DNA of 64,000 bases from XBB1006 sp051877515 (GCA_051877515.1 JBJEIY010000033.1:38843-102842); one strand, 5' to 3'. Positions 26,828 through 35,161 are shown, counted from the first letter of the stretch. Numbers and translations are program-made. Notes: generated by a model not told the origin, from the sequence alone.

Positions 26828-27340
26828 TCAATCTGTTTTGCCTTCCTGTTTCAAAAGTGCATCCACATCAAGCTTCTTTTCTTCTAGGATATTCGTTGCC
26901 ATGTCTTTTGTTTCCTGAGAAACCTCACCCTGACCATAAAAACCTGAATAAGAACCTGTGGCTTTATTGTATGCATCCTCATCTTCCTTATCCCTGGTAA
27001 GTTTTTCGATCCACTCATCCCGTTTGGACTGCGCATCTTCCTCTGCTTCGTTCTGCAGACGCCGATAAATTTCTTCTGCCTTCTGAAGAACTTCCGGATC
27101 CACTTCTGACAGATCCAGCGCACTTTCCTCCGCAAATTCCGCATTTCCGTTCTGCGCATCGCTAAAGAAAGCGTTCTCTGCTTCCATATTATTTTCCTGC
27201 TCTTCTTGGGAAAGAGATTCTTCCTCTTCTTCGGAATCAGCAATGTAGTGAACTCTGCTGCGCTTTATAATACTGCTTCTCATCTCAGCATAATAATTTC
27301 TTTCGTCGATCTGATCCATGATCGGTGCAAATTCCTTCAC
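26828..27340 (-). CDS. Acidic hypothetical protein
   Basis: A 170-residue soluble protein with no signal peptide or membrane segment. It is very acidic (runs such as DSEEEEESLSQEEQE), predicted mostly helical in the C-terminal half (VLQKAEEIYRRLQNEAEED). The GTG at 27338-27340 is chosen because GGAGG lies seven bases upstream. A strong promoter precedes it and dapF follows after 46 bases, so the two may be co-transcribed. I do not recognise the family. Confidence 0.75.
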   Translation of the reverse strand: MKEFAPIMDQIDERNYYAEMRSSIIKRSRVHYIADSEEEEESLSQEEQENNMEAENAFFSDAQNGNAEFAEESALDLSEVDPEVLQKAEEIYRRLQNEAEEDAQSKRDEWIEKLTRDKEDEDAYNKATGSYSGFYGQGEVSQETKDMATNILEEKKLDVDALLKQEGKTD

Positions 27341-27424
27341 AATGACTCCTCCTGCAGGCACACCTTTTCCGTCCTATATTCCAATGCGGACTCCGGCATG
27401 TTACACAATCAATATAACGGTTTC

Positions 27425-27453
27425 ATTATACCTATCCCTGTGGGAAAAGTCAA
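27425..27453 (-). promoter_or_regulatory. Promoter of the acidic protein-dapF transcript
   Basis: Minus-strand TTGACT (27448-27453), exactly 17-bp spacer, TATAAT (27425-27430). It lies in the 141-base gap after hydF. Confidence 0.8.
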
Positions 27454-27481
27454 ATTACACAGTGTATTCATCCACACCTGT

Positions 27482-28735
27482 TTATCTCATGGTTTTTGTC
27501 GGCAAAATCCCTTCCAGATCATCCGCAAATGGCTCTAAACTGCGCATCAGGATCCCATTCATAAATGCAATTGCCATCCCGTAATTTGTCATTGGAACCT
27601 TGCAATCTGCGGCCACCTTTAATCGATACTGCATCTCTTTATCATTTAACATACAGCCTCCGCAATGGATCACCAGATTGTATTCGGTAAGGGTGTCCGG
27701 AAACTGTGTTCCGCTGGTGAAACTAAGACAGAGATCCTTTCCTGTAAACTTTTTCAGAAGTCTGGGAAGTTTTTCTGTTCCAATATCACCACACTGCCTG
27801 TGATGAGTGCACCCTTCTGAAATCAGCACCCGGTCACCATCTTGTAATCCTTCTATCGCCATCGCTCCCTGCACCTGTTGCTTTAGGTTACCCTTTAAGC
27901 GGGCAAACAGAATGGAAAAGGAAGTCAGTGGAATCTCCCGGGGTACCTGTTCTTTTACCACACCAAATGCCTGGCTGTCTGTTACCACCATTTTAGGCGG
28001 TTTCTTTAAACCGGACAATGCAGCGGATAACTGCGTTTCTTTCGTCACCATACATACCGCATCATGATCCAGAATATCACGGATAGTCTGCTGTTGCGGG
28101 AGAATCATCCTGCCTTTTGGCGCTGCCGCATCAATGGGTGTGACCAGTACAACAATATCCTCCGGTTTTAACAGGTCTCCGATAAGACAGGAATCCGGTT
28201 CCTGTCCCACTGCCATTTTCCCGATCCGATCCTTTAATTCCTGAATGCCTTCCCCTGTTTTGGCGCTGACAAATTGAAGGTTTCCTCTGATTCTTTTCTG
28301 AATGCCCCTTCGATCAGCCTGCGCTAGTTCTTCCGCCTTGTTCACCGCAATCAAAAAGGGTAGTTTTTTAGCTTCCATTTGATCCAGCAGTTTCTGTTCT
28401 GCCTCGCAGAAGCCTTCTTCCTCATTTAATAAAAGTCCATCCAGAACCAGAATTGCAAAATCTGTTTTTCTAAGGATTTCCAGACTCTTTTTGATCCGTT
28501 CCTGTCCCAGACTTCCTTCATCATCCAGTCCCGGTGTATCCATCATTACCACCGGCCCCACCGGAAGCAGCTCCATGGCTTTTAAAACCGGATCCGTTGT
28601 TGTTCCCTTGATGTCGGAAACCACAGCCAGTTGTTGCCCTGTCAGGGCATTCATTAAACTGGATTTTCCCGCATTTCTTCTTCCAAATAATCCAATATGT
28701 GTTCTTACCGAAGAAGGTGTTTCATTTAATCCCAT
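27482..28735 (-). CDS. hydF: [FeFe]-hydrogenase H-cluster maturation GTPase HydF
   Basis: Scaffold GTPase on which the 2Fe subcluster is assembled before transfer to HydA. The 417 residues have an N-terminal GTPase (GLFGRRNAGKSSLMNAL; DTPGLDD; NKAEE) and a C-terminal cluster-binding domain with the conserved histidine and cysteines (HHRQCGD region, then VIHCGGCM). Last gene of the maturation operon regulator-hydE-hydG-hydF. The hydrogenase gene is not in the window. Confidence 0.96.
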   Translation of the reverse strand: MGLNETPSSVRTHIGLFGRRNAGKSSLMNALTGQQLAVVSDIKGTTTDPVLKAMELLPVGPVVMMDTPGLDDEGSLGQERIKKSLEILRKTDFAILVLDGLLLNEEEGFCEAEQKLLDQMEAKKLPFLIAVNKAEELAQADRRGIQKRIRGNLQFVSAKTGEGIQELKDRIGKMAVGQEPDSCLIGDLLKPEDIVVLVTPIDAAAPKGRMILPQQQTIRDILDHDAVCMVTKETQLSAALSGLKKPPKMVVTDSQAFGVVKEQVPREIPLTSFSILFARLKGNLKQQVQGAMAIEGLQDGDRVLISEGCTHHRQCGDIGTEKLPRLLKKFTGKDLCLSFTSGTQFPDTLTEYNLVIHCGGCMLNDKEMQYRLKVAADCKVPMTNYGMAIAFMNGILMRSLEPFADDLEGILPTKTMR

Positions 28736-28787
28736 AGGATTCCTCCCTGTATAAAGATCTATCGCTTACTGCCTGTCATAAAGTCTA

Positions 28788-28810
28788 TGGGGCAGCACCT
28801 GGCTGCCCCA
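28788..28810 (-). other. Intergenic hairpin between hydG and hydF
   Basis: An 8-bp GC-rich stem TGGGGCAG/CTGCCCCA (28788-28795 with 28803-28810) with a 7-base loop in the 83-base gap. No T-run follows, so it is more likely an mRNA stability or processing element than a full terminator. Confidence 0.5.
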
Positions 28811-28818
28811 CAGTCCAT

Positions 28819-30237
28819 CTAGAAACGGAAATCTCGTTGTCCGTTATCAATATTTTCTATGTATTTTCTTGCCGTTGCACGCACTTTTTCATTGGGTATT
28901 TTCTCCAGTTCACCGGCAATGAGCTTCTTACCCAGTGCTTTTACCGGCTCCGATGCATAGTCGTCCAGATACTCATTTAAGGTCATCAATGCATTTGGAT
29001 GACAGCAATTCTGGATCTGACCGGATTTTAACAGGGACATAAAACGGTCTCCTGTTCTGCCTTCCCGATAACAGGCTGTGCAGAAGGAAGGAACATGACC
29101 AAGCTCCATCAGCCAACCTACCACTTCATCCAGTGTTCTGTTGTCGCTGACATCAAACTGGGCAGAATTATCTTCCGGAGCTTCTTCCTCTGCATATCCT
29201 CCCACACTGGTCCTGGAACCTCCGCTGATCTGGGATACTCCCAGTTCCAACACACGCTCTCTAGTCTTCTTGCTTTCTCTGGTAGAAATGATCATGCCGG
29301 TATATGGGACTGCAATACGGATGCAGGCCACAATTTTGGCAAAGGTATCATCAGAGATTCCGTTATCAAACGCATCCGGATCAATGTCATCCGCACGACG
29401 AACCCTGGGAACACTAATGGTGTGCGGTCCACATCCTTTGAATGCCTCCAAATGTTCTGCATGCATCAAAAGACCCACAAAATCATAACGATACAGATTT
29501 AAGCCAAACAAAACACCAATTCCCACATCATCAATGCCTCCGTCCATGGCACGATCCATTGCTTCCGTATGGTATGCATAATCGGATTTCGGTCCTGTAG
29601 GATGGAGCTTTTCATACTGCTTTTTGTTGTATGTTTCCTGGAACAGGATATAGGTTCCGATTCCGGCCTCTTTTAATTTTGTGTAGTTTTCTACCGTGGT
29701 AGCTGCGATATTTACATTGACACGACGGATGGCACCGTTTTTATGTTTAATGCTGTAGATTGTCTTAATACTCTCCAGGATATATTCCAGAGGATTATTC
29801 ACCGGATCCTCTCCGGCTTCAATAGCAAGACGTTTATGTCCCATATCCTGCAGTGCGATCACTTCCCTGCGAATATCCTCCTGAGAAAGTTTTTTCCTTG
29901 CAATATGCTTATTCTTCGCATGATACGGACAATACTCGCATCCGTTTATACAGTAGTTGGATAAGTAAAGGGGAGCAAACATCACAATACGGTTTCCGTA
30001 GAAATCCAGTTTGATCTGTTTTGCCAATGCAAAGATTTCCTGGTTCTTTTCCTCGATATCACAATCCAAAAGAACCAATGCCTCCCTATGGGTAAGACCT
30101 TTTCTTAATTTTGCTTTTTCAAGAATCTGAGTGATCAGTTCCTCATTGTGTTTGTTTGCCTCTGCGTAAGCAAGGGTTTCCATGATCTCCTCATCATTGA
30201 TAAACTCCTCTGCCTTTGATGACATTATATTGTACAT
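28819..30237 (-). CDS. hydG: [FeFe]-hydrogenase maturase HydG (radical SAM tyrosine lyase)
   Basis: Cleaves tyrosine to supply CO and cyanide ligands of the H-cluster. The 472 residues contain the radical SAM motif CINGCEYC (CX3CX2C) and the C-terminal auxiliary-cluster motif beginning CTACYREGRTGDRF and ending CCHPN, which distinguishes HydG from ThiH. The ATG has GGAGGG seven bases upstream. It follows hydE by 12 bases. Confidence 0.97.
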   Translation of the reverse strand: MYNIMSSKAEEFINDEEIMETLAYAEANKHNEELITQILEKAKLRKGLTHREALVLLDCDIEEKNQEIFALAKQIKLDFYGNRIVMFAPLYLSNYCINGCEYCPYHAKNKHIARKKLSQEDIRREVIALQDMGHKRLAIEAGEDPVNNPLEYILESIKTIYSIKHKNGAIRRVNVNIAATTVENYTKLKEAGIGTYILFQETYNKKQYEKLHPTGPKSDYAYHTEAMDRAMDGGIDDVGIGVLFGLNLYRYDFVGLLMHAEHLEAFKGCGPHTISVPRVRRADDIDPDAFDNGISDDTFAKIVACIRIAVPYTGMIISTRESKKTRERVLELGVSQISGGSRTSVGGYAEEEAPEDNSAQFDVSDNRTLDEVVGWLMELGHVPSFCTACYREGRTGDRFMSLLKSGQIQNCCHPNALMTLNEYLDDYASEPVKALGKKLIAGELEKIPNEKVRATARKYIENIDNGQRDFRF

Positions 30238-30249
30238 GCTTTTTCCCTC

Positions 30250-31341
30250 CTATGGTTTTTCCTTTGCACTCTCTATCTTGCAAGGGTCTCCCCTGCTGAT
30301 GACCAACTCATAACCTACGGACTGCATCCTTGCCTGCAGACAGTTTTTACACTCTGCCGCCTCTTCTCCTGTACAGATCTTATGATCGTAGAGCTCATAT
30401 TTTTTTCTCACCGAAACAGGAGAAAGATTGGGCATTACCACATTGGCACCTGCGCCCATGCCCTTTTCCCGCCCAAGCGGATCCAGGGTGCCCAGTGCCG
30501 TGGTAGCTGGGATAAGAAGATCCGGCTTCAAAATCCGAAGTAAGGACAATAAGTACAAGGTCTGTTCCACTTTACCTGCAGGCTCTTTGGAAAAAGGGGT
30601 ATCATGATGGGGGACAAAAGGCCCGATCCCCACCATTTGCGGTTGAAGTTCTTCGATAAACTTCATATCCTGAGCCAGGGTTTTCTGCGTCTGTCCCGGA
30701 GAGCCTACCATAAACCCGCAGCCCACCTGATAACCAATCTCTTTTAACATCCACAGGCATTTCTTCCGGTTTTGCAAACTTAATTCCTGTGGGTGCAGCC
30801 TGCGGTAGTGCTCTTCATCCGCTGTTTCGTGCCGTAAAAGGTAGCGTTCTGCCCCGGCCTTAAAAAACATCCGGTAACTGCTTTCTTCTTTTTCCCCAAT
30901 GGATAAGGTAATCGCACAATCCGGATACTGTTCTTTGATGGTACGGATGATATCTGCCATTCTTTCGTCTGTATAGTAGGGATCTTCCCCACCCTGCAAG
31001 ACAAAGGTACGAAATCCCAGCTCATAACCTTGCTTACAGCAATCCAGAATCTCTTCTTTGCTCAGGCGGTATCTTTCTGCCCGGGGATTGCTTCTTCGTA
31101 TCCCGCAATACAGACAGTCATTTCTGCAATAATTGGTAAATTCAATCAATCCTCTGACATATACTGCTTTTCCGTAATATCGTTCCCGAATGGAACGTGC
31201 CACGTTAGCGGCATACTTACGATTTTCCTCATTCTCTGCTGCGATCAGATCCTCCCATTCCGCCAGCGAAAGACTTTTTTTATCTTTTAATTTATGGATC
31301 AGTTCCTGAAAACTGCCCTGTATTCTGTTCTCTGTTATCAT
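30250..31341 (-). CDS. hydE: [FeFe]-hydrogenase maturase HydE (radical SAM)
   Basis: Radical SAM enzyme acting with HydG and HydF in H-cluster assembly. The 363 residues carry the cluster motif CRNDCLYC (CX3CX2C) and a BATS-type C-terminal region with PHHDTPF and ATTALGTLDP. Related to BioB, but the operon context with hydG and hydF settles the call. Confidence 0.96.
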   Translation of the reverse strand: MITENRIQGSFQELIHKLKDKKSLSLAEWEDLIAAENEENRKYAANVARSIRERYYGKAVYVRGLIEFTNYCRNDCLYCGIRRSNPRAERYRLSKEEILDCCKQGYELGFRTFVLQGGEDPYYTDERMADIIRTIKEQYPDCAITLSIGEKEESSYRMFFKAGAERYLLRHETADEEHYRRLHPQELSLQNRKKCLWMLKEIGYQVGCGFMVGSPGQTQKTLAQDMKFIEELQPQMVGIGPFVPHHDTPFSKEPAGKVEQTLYLLSLLRILKPDLLIPATTALGTLDPLGREKGMGAGANVVMPNLSPVSVRKKYELYDHKICTGEEAAECKNCLQARMQSVGYELVISRGDPCKIESAKEKP

Positions 31342-31414
31342 ATCTTCTTCTCTTATCTGCTATATTTGGAGACATCCCATCTACTCTTTACTAATTGATA
31401 CCTTCTATTCAAAA

Positions 31415-31663
31415 CTACAGTTTAAGATATGCTGCCTTAGCTTCCACATCTCCCAGTCTTCCGATTTTGCCGGACAGGGCGCTGACCACATCCTGAGGTG
31501 CATCCAGGATCACGGTAATGATATTGACTTCCCGGCTCTTATACGGAACTCCGTTTCTGGAAATAATGTATTGCCCATAGTCATGGAGCAGTTCATTTAA
31601 CTGCATAGCCTGCTCTCGGTTCTTTACCGCAATGGCTAACACTGCCACTCTCTTTTCTTCCAT
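31415..31663 (-). CDS. TM1266-family hydrogenase-system regulator (ACT/NikR-C-like fold)
   Basis: An 82-residue protein with an ACT-like pattern (RVAVLAIAVKNREQAMQLN, ending KAAYLKL). Proteins of this family are encoded with hydEFG and are annotated as putative iron-only hydrogenase system regulators; no DNA-binding domain is visible, so the mechanism is unknown. First gene of the maturation operon, with AGGAGG just upstream and a strong hairpin terminator only about 25 bases before its start. Confidence 0.85.
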   Translation of the reverse strand: MEEKRVAVLAIAVKNREQAMQLNELLHDYGQYIISRNGVPYKSREVNIITVILDAPQDVVSALSGKIGRLGDVEAKAAYLKL

Positions 31664-31684
31664 AATCCTGCCTCCTAAATATAT

Positions 31685-31713
31685 AAAAAGGCGTGCCCAA
31701 ACGGCACGCCTTT
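31685..31713 (-). terminator. Strong terminator immediately before the hyd maturation operon
   Basis: A perfect 11-bp stem (AAAGGCGTGCC, 31687-31697, with 31703-31713), 5-base loop, then TTTTTATATA on the minus strand. It sits 22 bases upstream of the first hyd-operon start codon, so it either ends a small RNA or attenuates the operon. Confidence 0.88.
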
Positions 31714-31856
31714 CTAATTCGTCTCAATAAGCATTTCCAAAATGACAGATAACCCCTCTGCCACACTCATTCACACGTTCTTTGCCGTCAGATATTCTTT
31801 CAACTTAGAAATATGGTCTTTGTAAGATGCTTGCGGTCAGAAAACTTTCCGCTTGC
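31685..31856 (-). ncRNA. Candidate structured leader or small RNA upstream of the hyd operon
   Basis: From a predicted start near 31856 to the terminator, about 170 nt carry no ORF but can fold into several helices: GCGG/CCGC with a small capped loop, an ATATT/AATAT hairpin, GGCAGA/TCTGTC with a 7-base loop, and a long-range AAGCAT/ATGCTT pairing enclosing the latter two. I do not recognise a known riboswitch, T-box, 6S or SRP RNA. No obvious antiterminator complementary to the terminator arm was seen. Confidence 0.5.
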
Positions 31857-31862
31857 ACATCC

Positions 31863-31892
31863 ATTCTAACACAAACAAAGAAACCGTGTCTA
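31863..31892 (-). promoter_or_regulatory. Promoter for the candidate RNA/hyd operon
   Basis: Minus-strand TAGACA (31887-31892), 18-bp spacer, TAGAAT (31863-31868). Both hexamers differ from consensus by one or two bases. Confidence 0.55.
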
Positions 31893-31924
31893 GGTTTTCC
31901 TGTAACTTTCTATCGTTCCTATAG

Positions 31925-31964
31925 GTAGGACAGGGGTAGGACAGGGGTCAGACCCCTGTCCTAC
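31925..31964. repeat. Palindromic repeat after pdxT
   Basis: GTAGGACAGGGGTC (31936-31949) is inverted at 31951-31964 around one base, giving a 29-base near-perfect palindrome. An extra copy of GTAGGACAGGG precedes it in direct orientation (31925-31935). It begins 2 bases past the pdxT stop codon. It may end the pdxST transcript, but has no T-run. Confidence 0.75.
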
Positions 31965-31966
31965 AA

Positions 31967-32527
31967 TTACTCTACCATTTTCAAAAAATACTCATGCAGC
32001 TTGGTATCCTCATTTAACTCCGGATGAAAAGATAATGCCAGCTGCTTCTGCTGTCTTGCCGCCACGATCTTTCCATCTACCTCTGCCAGCACCTCTGCCT
32101 CTCCCCACACTTTTTCAATGTAGGGAGCGCGAATAAAGGTCATGGGGATTTTCCCCAGTCCCCGGAATTCTTCTTCCGTATAAAAGCTTCCTAACTGCCT
32201 GCCATAGGCATTTCGTTTCGCTTTGATATCCATGGTCCCAAAACAGGTTTTGCCGCCTTCTACTTCTTTCGAAAGAAGGATAAGGCCTGCACAGGTCCCC
32301 AGCACAGGAAGCCCTGCCCTGATCTTTTCAGCCAGAGGTTCAAACAGCCCCTCTTCTCTTAACAACTTTTCCATTACCGTACTTTCGCCACCCGGAAGGA
32401 TCAGTCCGTCAAAGGGTCTGTCCAGATCTTTTTTCTGACGGATCTCAAAATGCTCCATATGAAGCTTATCTAACATCTGCGCATGTTCAATAAATGCCCC
32501 CTGCAGGGCTAAGATTGCAATAACCAT
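31967..32527 (-). CDS. pdxT: Pyridoxal 5'-phosphate synthase glutaminase subunit PdxT
   Basis: Releases ammonia from glutamine for PdxS. The 186 residues show the class I glutaminase triad: Cys in GTCAGLILLS, His and Glu in SFHPEL, plus the LPGGEST oxyanion segment. Starts one base after the pdxS stop. Full length. Confidence 0.96.
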   Translation of the reverse strand: MVIAILALQGAFIEHAQMLDKLHMEHFEIRQKKDLDRPFDGLILPGGESTVMEKLLREEGLFEPLAEKIRAGLPVLGTCAGLILLSKEVEGGKTCFGTMDIKAKRNAYGRQLGSFYTEEEFRGLGKIPMTFIRAPYIEKVWGEAEVLAEVDGKIVAARQQKQLALSFHPELNEDTKLHEYFLKMVE

Positions 32528-32528
32528 C

Positions 32529-33404
32529 TTATTTTCCCCGTTCTGCCATGATCAGTTCAATTTCCTGTTCATTGATGCCCACCATCGCTTCTCCAAGATC
32601 TGTAGAAAGTTCTGCGATAAGCTTTGCATCGGTATAGTTGGTAACGGCTTTTACAATGGCTGCAGCGCGTTTGGCAGGATTTCCTGATTTAAAGATGCCG
32701 GAACCCACAAAAACACCCTCTGCGCCAAGCTGCATCATTAATGCAGCATCTGCAGGCGTTGCTACACCACCTGCAGCGAAATTTACAACCGGAAGTTTTC
32801 CATTGTCATGTACATATCTGATAAGATCCACCGGTACCTGAAGCTGTTTTGCCGCCTCGAACAATTCATCTGCTCTTAAATTCTGTACTCTGCGTATCTC
32901 GGAATTCATAGCTCTCATATGACGTACTGCCTGGACCACATCACCGGTTCCCGGCTCGCCCTTGGTACGGATCATGGAGGCACCTTCTGCAATTCTTCTT
33001 AAAGCTTCTCCCAAATCTCTGGCCCCACATACAAATGGAACCTTGAATTGTGTTTTATCAATGTGGTACACATCATCTGCCGGAGAAAGTACTTCACTCT
33101 CGTCGATGTAGTCAATCTCGATTGCCTCTAAAATCTGGGCCTCCACAAAGTGTCCGATGCGGCATTTTGCCATAACGGGGATGGATACTGCCTCCTGGAT
33201 TCCGCGGATCATTTTGGGGTCGCTCATACGGGATACACCACCTGCAGCACGGATATCAGCCGGGATACGCTCTAAAGCCATTACAGCACATGCTCCTGCT
33301 TCCTCTGCGATCTTTGCCTGCTCCGGCGTGGTAACATCCATGATGACTCCACCTTTTAACATCTGGGCTAACTGTTTGTTTAATTCATACCTGTTTTCCT
33401 TCAT
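32529..33404 (-). CDS. pdxS: Pyridoxal 5'-phosphate synthase lyase subunit PdxS
   Basis: Makes PLP from ribose 5-phosphate, glyceraldehyde 3-phosphate and ammonia. The 291-residue product has the highly conserved GGVIMDVTTPEQAKIAEEAG, MAKCRIGHFVEAQ and FAAGGVATPADAALMMQLG segments. The ATG at 33402-33404 is used; it has GGAG eight bases upstream and gives the family N terminus MKENRYELNK, whereas the frame extends 13 codons further. Confidence 0.97.
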   Translation of the reverse strand: MKENRYELNKQLAQMLKGGVIMDVTTPEQAKIAEEAGACAVMALERIPADIRAAGGVSRMSDPKMIRGIQEAVSIPVMAKCRIGHFVEAQILEAIEIDYIDESEVLSPADDVYHIDKTQFKVPFVCGARDLGEALRRIAEGASMIRTKGEPGTGDVVQAVRHMRAMNSEIRRVQNLRADELFEAAKQLQVPVDLIRYVHDNGKLPVVNFAAGGVATPADAALMMQLGAEGVFVGSGIFKSGNPAKRAAAIVKAVTNYTDAKLIAELSTDLGEAMVGINEQEIELIMAERGK

Positions 33405-33468
33405 AATTTCATCTCCTTTATAATCCTTCACGGATAATATCATCTGTAACTATCCGACGATGTAAAGT

Positions 33469-33474
33469 ATTATA
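33469..33474 (-). promoter_or_regulatory. -10 element upstream of pdxS
   Basis: Minus-strand TATAAT about 65 bases before the pdxS start. The -35 region (TTTCAA at 16 bp) is weak. Confidence 0.4.
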
Positions 33475-33595
33475 CTCTCAAATGTCATGATTGAAATATC
33501 CAATTTTCACAATATTAACCATGCCAATTTGTGTTTGTATGGTTCATACAGGATTTTTTTGGCAATGAGTCCAAAAATGAATAACCTTTAAAAAG

Positions 33596-33643
33596 ACAGG
33601 ACATCCTTTTTAATAGCTACTTCAAAAGAAAGGGATGTCCTGT
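33596..33643 (+). promoter_or_regulatory. Hairpin covering the sigG translation start
   Basis: ACAGGACATCC (33596-33606) pairs perfectly with 33633-33643, and the stem extends by about five A-U/G-U pairs. The 3' arm ends one base before the sigG ATG and includes the only purine-rich ribosome site. Read on the minus strand it is followed by CTTTTTAAA and could also stop antisense transcripts. Confidence 0.75.
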
Positions 33644-33644
33644 T

Positions 33645-34418
33645 ATGTCAGTTTATAAAGTGGAACTGTGCGGTGTGAATACATCCACCCTGCCTCTACT
33701 GAAAGAAGAAGAAAAAGAAGCCCTCTGGGTTAAGATCAAAGAGGGCGATGAAGAAGCAAAAGAAAAGTATATCAAAGGAAATCTACGCCTTGTTTTAAGT
33801 GTCATGAAACGCTTTTCCTCATCCAACGAGAATGCTGACGATCTTTTTCAGATCGGGTGCATCGGTCTTATTAAATCCATTAACAATTTCGACCCACAAT
33901 TGGGTGTCAAGTTCTCTACCTACGCTGTGCCAATGATCATTGGAGAAATCCGGCGTTATCTGCGGGATAACAACAGCATCCGGGTTAGCCGTTCTCTACG
34001 CGATAAGGCTTACAGAGTCATCTATTGCAAAGAAGAATTCATAAAAGAACACCAAAAAGAACCCACCATGGAACAATTAGCAGAATTAACCGGTTTTCCC
34101 ACAGAAGACATTCTTTACTGTCTGGATGCGATCCAGAGCCCGGTTAGTCTGTTTGATCCGGTATATAATGAAGCAGGTGATACCCTGTATGTTATGGATC
34201 AGGTACGGGATAAAACCAACACGGAAGAACATTGGCTTAACAGTCTTTCCTTAAATGAAGCAATGATGAATCTAAAAGATCGGGAGCAAGACATTATCCG
34301 AAAAAGATTCCTGCAAGGCAAAACACAGATGGAAGTGGCAAATGAGATCCATATCTCCCAGGCCCAGGTTTCCCGTCTGGAAAAAGCCGCATTGAAAAGT
34401 ATGAGGGCTTACCTGTAA
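33645..34418 (+). CDS. sigG: RNA polymerase sigma factor SigG, late forespore
   Basis: Forespore-specific sigma factor. The 257 residues show region 2 (ADDLFQIGCIGLIKSINNFD, then FSTYAVPMIIGEIRRYLRD), region 3 and region 4 with helix-turn-helix MEVANEIHISQAQVSRLE. The N terminus YKVELCGVNTSTLPLL is typical of SigG and separates it from SigF. It is the only host gene here on the + strand and converges on sigE with a 10-bp tail overlap; in Bacillus the two are co-directional. The weak ribosome site lies inside a hairpin. Confidence 0.95.
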   Translation: MSVYKVELCGVNTSTLPLLKEEEKEALWVKIKEGDEEAKEKYIKGNLRLVLSVMKRFSSSNENADDLFQIGCIGLIKSINNFDPQLGVKFSTYAVPMIIGEIRRYLRDNNSIRVSRSLRDKAYRVIYCKEEFIKEHQKEPTMEQLAELTGFPTEDILYCLDAIQSPVSLFDPVYNEAGDTLYVMDQVRDKTNTEEHWLNSLSLNEAMMNLKDREQDIIRKRFLQGKTQMEVANEIHISQAQVSRLEKAALKSMRAYL

Positions 34419-35161
34419 GTCCCCATACTTTTTTGCATTTCTTTTTTTAACCGGTTCATAATCTTTTTCTCAATGCGTGAAATATAGGATTGAGAGATTC
34501 CCAGCTGATCAGCCACCTCTTTCTGTGTCAAGGGTACTTCCTGCTTCTCTCCCAGTCCATAACGGAGTTCAATAATAACCTTTTCCCTCTCACCCAGCTT
34601 TCCGATAGCTGATTTTAACAGTTTGCGTTCTGCCTCCTGCTCCATGTTTTTGCTGACCACATCATCCTGTGTGCCCAGAATATCCGATAAAAGCAGTTCA
34701 TTCCCATCCCAATCCACATTTAACGGTTCATCAATTGACACTTCCAGTTTATGTTTACTGTTACGCCGCAAATACATAAGGATTTCGTTTTCGATACACC
34801 GGGATGCATAGGTGGCCAGCTTAATATTCTTTTCCGGATTATATGTATTGACCGCCTTTAACAGTCCAATCGTACCAATAGAAATCAGATCTTCCACACC
34901 AATACCGGTATTCTCGAATTTTTTGGCAATGTAAACTACCAGCCTTAAATTGTGTTCGATAAGACTGATCCTGGCATCCTGTTTTTTCTCATAGTATAAC
35001 CGATTGATGCAATCTGCTTCTTCTGCAGCATTCAGTGGAGGCGGAAGGATCTCGGCCCCTCCAATATAATGTACGGATGACTGATTCCCAAAGAATACGC
35101 CACGAAATCCGGGAATAAGTTTTAATGTAAATTGTTTTGGCACTGCAACTTTAACGTGCAT
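34409..35161 (-). CDS. sigE: RNA polymerase sigma factor SigE (pro-form), mother cell
   Basis: Early mother-cell sigma factor made as an inactive precursor. The 250 residues start with a pro-sequence-like segment (MHVKVAVPKQFTLKLIPGF), followed by YIGGAEILPPPL where the mature form is normally exposed, region 2 (GVEDLISIGTIGLLKAVNTY) and region 4 (EVADQLGISQSYISRIEKKI). It is 15 bases downstream of spoIIGA, its processing protease. Its stop region overlaps that of sigG. Confidence 0.97.
   Translation of the reverse strand: MHVKVAVPKQFTLKLIPGFRGVFFGNQSSVHYIGGAEILPPPLNAAEEADCINRLYYEKKQDARISLIEHNLRLVVYIAKKFENTGIGVEDLISIGTIGLLKAVNTYNPEKNIKLATYASRCIENEILMYLRRNSKHKLEVSIDEPLNVDWDGNELLLSDILGTQDDVVSKNMEQEAERKLLKSAIGKLGEREKVIIELRYGLGEKQEVPLTQKEVADQLGISQSYISRIEKKIMNRLKKEMQKSMGTYR

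Noticed and set aside
31685..31856. 6S, SRP, tmRNA, RNase P or a known riboswitch as the identity of the RNA before the hyd operon
   Set aside because: I found no hallmark motifs (no long paired ends with a central bubble, no GNAR SRP loop, no T-box core, no FMN or cobalamin boxes).
33537..33570. Sigma-F/sigma-G-like promoter before sigG (GTATG and GGCAATGAGT)
   Set aside because: The spacing is 19 bp rather than the expected 15-16, and the -35 is imperfect, so I do not call it. A forespore promoter must nevertheless exist near here.
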